Shown: positions 5,010-5,694 of the stretch, piece after piece | Position numbering within the stretch: the first letter of the stretch is position 1 | Layout of the letters: every line of letters begins with the position of its first letter | Translations under genes and position numbers: made by a program | Assembly: GCA_902489075.1 (NCBI GenBank) | Contig: CABTYO010000053.1 | Span: 1-5,694 of the forward strand | Source of the DNA: an uncultured Faecalicatena sp. | GTDB lineage: Bacteria > Bacillota > Clostridia > Lachnospirales > Lachnospiraceae | Direction: 5' to 3' | DNA: 5,694 nt | Notes under the pieces: generated by a model | What the model was told of the DNA's origin: nothing | Database searches by the model: none | The model's input: the letters and a program-made list of their open reading frames with translations, nothing else

Positions 5010-5694
5010 ATGGAAAAGATTAAGATGACCACACCGATTGTTGAGATGGACGGCGACGAGATGACACGTATTCTCTGGAAGATGATCAAGGATAATCTTC
5101 TGGAGCCATACATTGAGCTCAACACAGAGTATTACGACCTGGGGCTGGAGCACAGGAATGAGACGAATGACCAGGTGACCATTGATTCTGCCAATGCTAC
5201 GAAGAAGTACAAAGTAGCTGTAAAGTGCGCGACTATCACACCGAATGCTGCACGTATGGACGAGTACGACTTAAAAGAGATGTGGAAGAGCCCGAACGGG
5301 ACGATCCGTGCGATCCTGGATGGAACTGTTTTCCGTGCGCCGATCGTTGTCAAAGGGATCGAGCCATGTGTGAAGAACTGGAAGAAGCCGATTACCATTG
5401 CCAGACATGCATACGGAGATGTGTATAAAGGATCCGAGATGAAGATCCCGGGTGCAGGAAAAGTAGAACTGGTCTACACAGCAGAAGATGGAACGCAGAC
5501 GAAAGAGCTGGTACATAATTTTGCAGGACCTGGAATCGTACAGGGAATGCACAACATCAACAATTCCATCGAGAGCTTTGCAAGAAGCTGTTTTAACTAT
5601 GCATTAGATACAAAGCAGGATCTCTGGTTTGCAACAAAGGATACGATTTCCAAGAAGTATGACCATACATTCAAGCATATTTTCCAGGAGCTAC
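5010..5694 (+). CDS. icd: NADP-type isocitrate dehydrogenase, 3'-truncated by window edge
   Basis: This enzyme oxidatively decarboxylates isocitrate to 2-oxoglutarate, normally with NADP in this subfamily. 228 codons are visible, just over half of the family's roughly 400-415 residues, and the frame is open to the window end. The sequence follows the eukaryote-like subfamily II (human IDH1/IDH2 type) rather than the E. coli Icd type. EMDGDEMTRI is at 12-21, T77 is in CATITP, SPNGT at 94-98, and the isocitrate-binding arginines R100, R109 and R132 (ARHAYGD) fall at the same numbers as in human IDH1. Y139 is also conserved, and K210 in ATKDT sits where the catalytic lysine is expected. The Rossmann-like cofactor segment is beyond the window, so NADP preference is inferred from the subfamily. 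It is the third gene of the citrate synthase operon, one base after the regulator. Confidence 0.95.
   Translation, partial: MEKIKMTTPIVEMDGDEMTRILWKMIKDNLLEPYIELNTEYYDLGLEHRNETNDQVTIDSANATKKYKVAVKCATITPNAARMDEYDLKEMWKSPNGTIRAILDGTVFRAPIVVKGIEPCVKNWKKPITIARHAYGDVYKGSEMKIPGAGKVELVYTAEDGTQTKELVHNFAGPGIVQGMHNINNSIESFARSCFNYALDTKQDLWFATKDTISKKYDHTFKHIFQEL

Overview
The window reads as a piece of chromosome from an anaerobic Firmicute of class Clostridia, most likely a Lachnospiraceae-type gut bacterium. This rests on protein style (clostridial SerC, short ACT-type SerA, a Re-type citrate synthase relative), strong AGGAGG ribosome binding sites and moderate GC. The genus cannot be fixed from the sequence alone. 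All five genes lie on the + strand.

Left part (1-2242): serC, cut at its 5' end by the window edge, and serA, one base apart. Together they supply the first two steps of serine synthesis from 3-phosphoglycerate.

Middle (2243-2914): a gene-free stretch of about 670 bases, mostly filled by one large imperfect palindrome (2249-2779). It folds as nested stems of 19, 8, 53 and 34 positions, topped by two side-by-side hairpins, with an unassigned stretch of about 170 nt on the right side. In the long stems, all nine transition-type mismatches are A-C when read on the + strand, so they become G-U wobbles in a - strand RNA. None is G-T on the + strand. This suggests a large structured RNA made from the - strand, or a non-autonomous mobile element carrying one. 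I do not recognise it as a known family. A T7 run follows its right edge, and a 7-base direct repeat (TTAGTGA) flanks it. Beyond it are a near-consensus promoter and palindromic operator for the next operon.

Right part (2915-5694): a DRE-TIM metallolyase that best fits Re-citrate synthase, a GntR/FCD regulator, and an NADP-type isocitrate dehydrogenase of the eukaryote-like subfamily, cut by the window end. They form a tight operon for making 2-oxoglutarate (and so glutamate) through the oxidative half-TCA branch. Aconitase is not in view. The regulator probably controls its own operon through the TTGTATACAA sites that overlap the -10 box.

The enzyme genes are ordinary and intact. The serA-citrate synthase intergenic element is the part that deserves attention.
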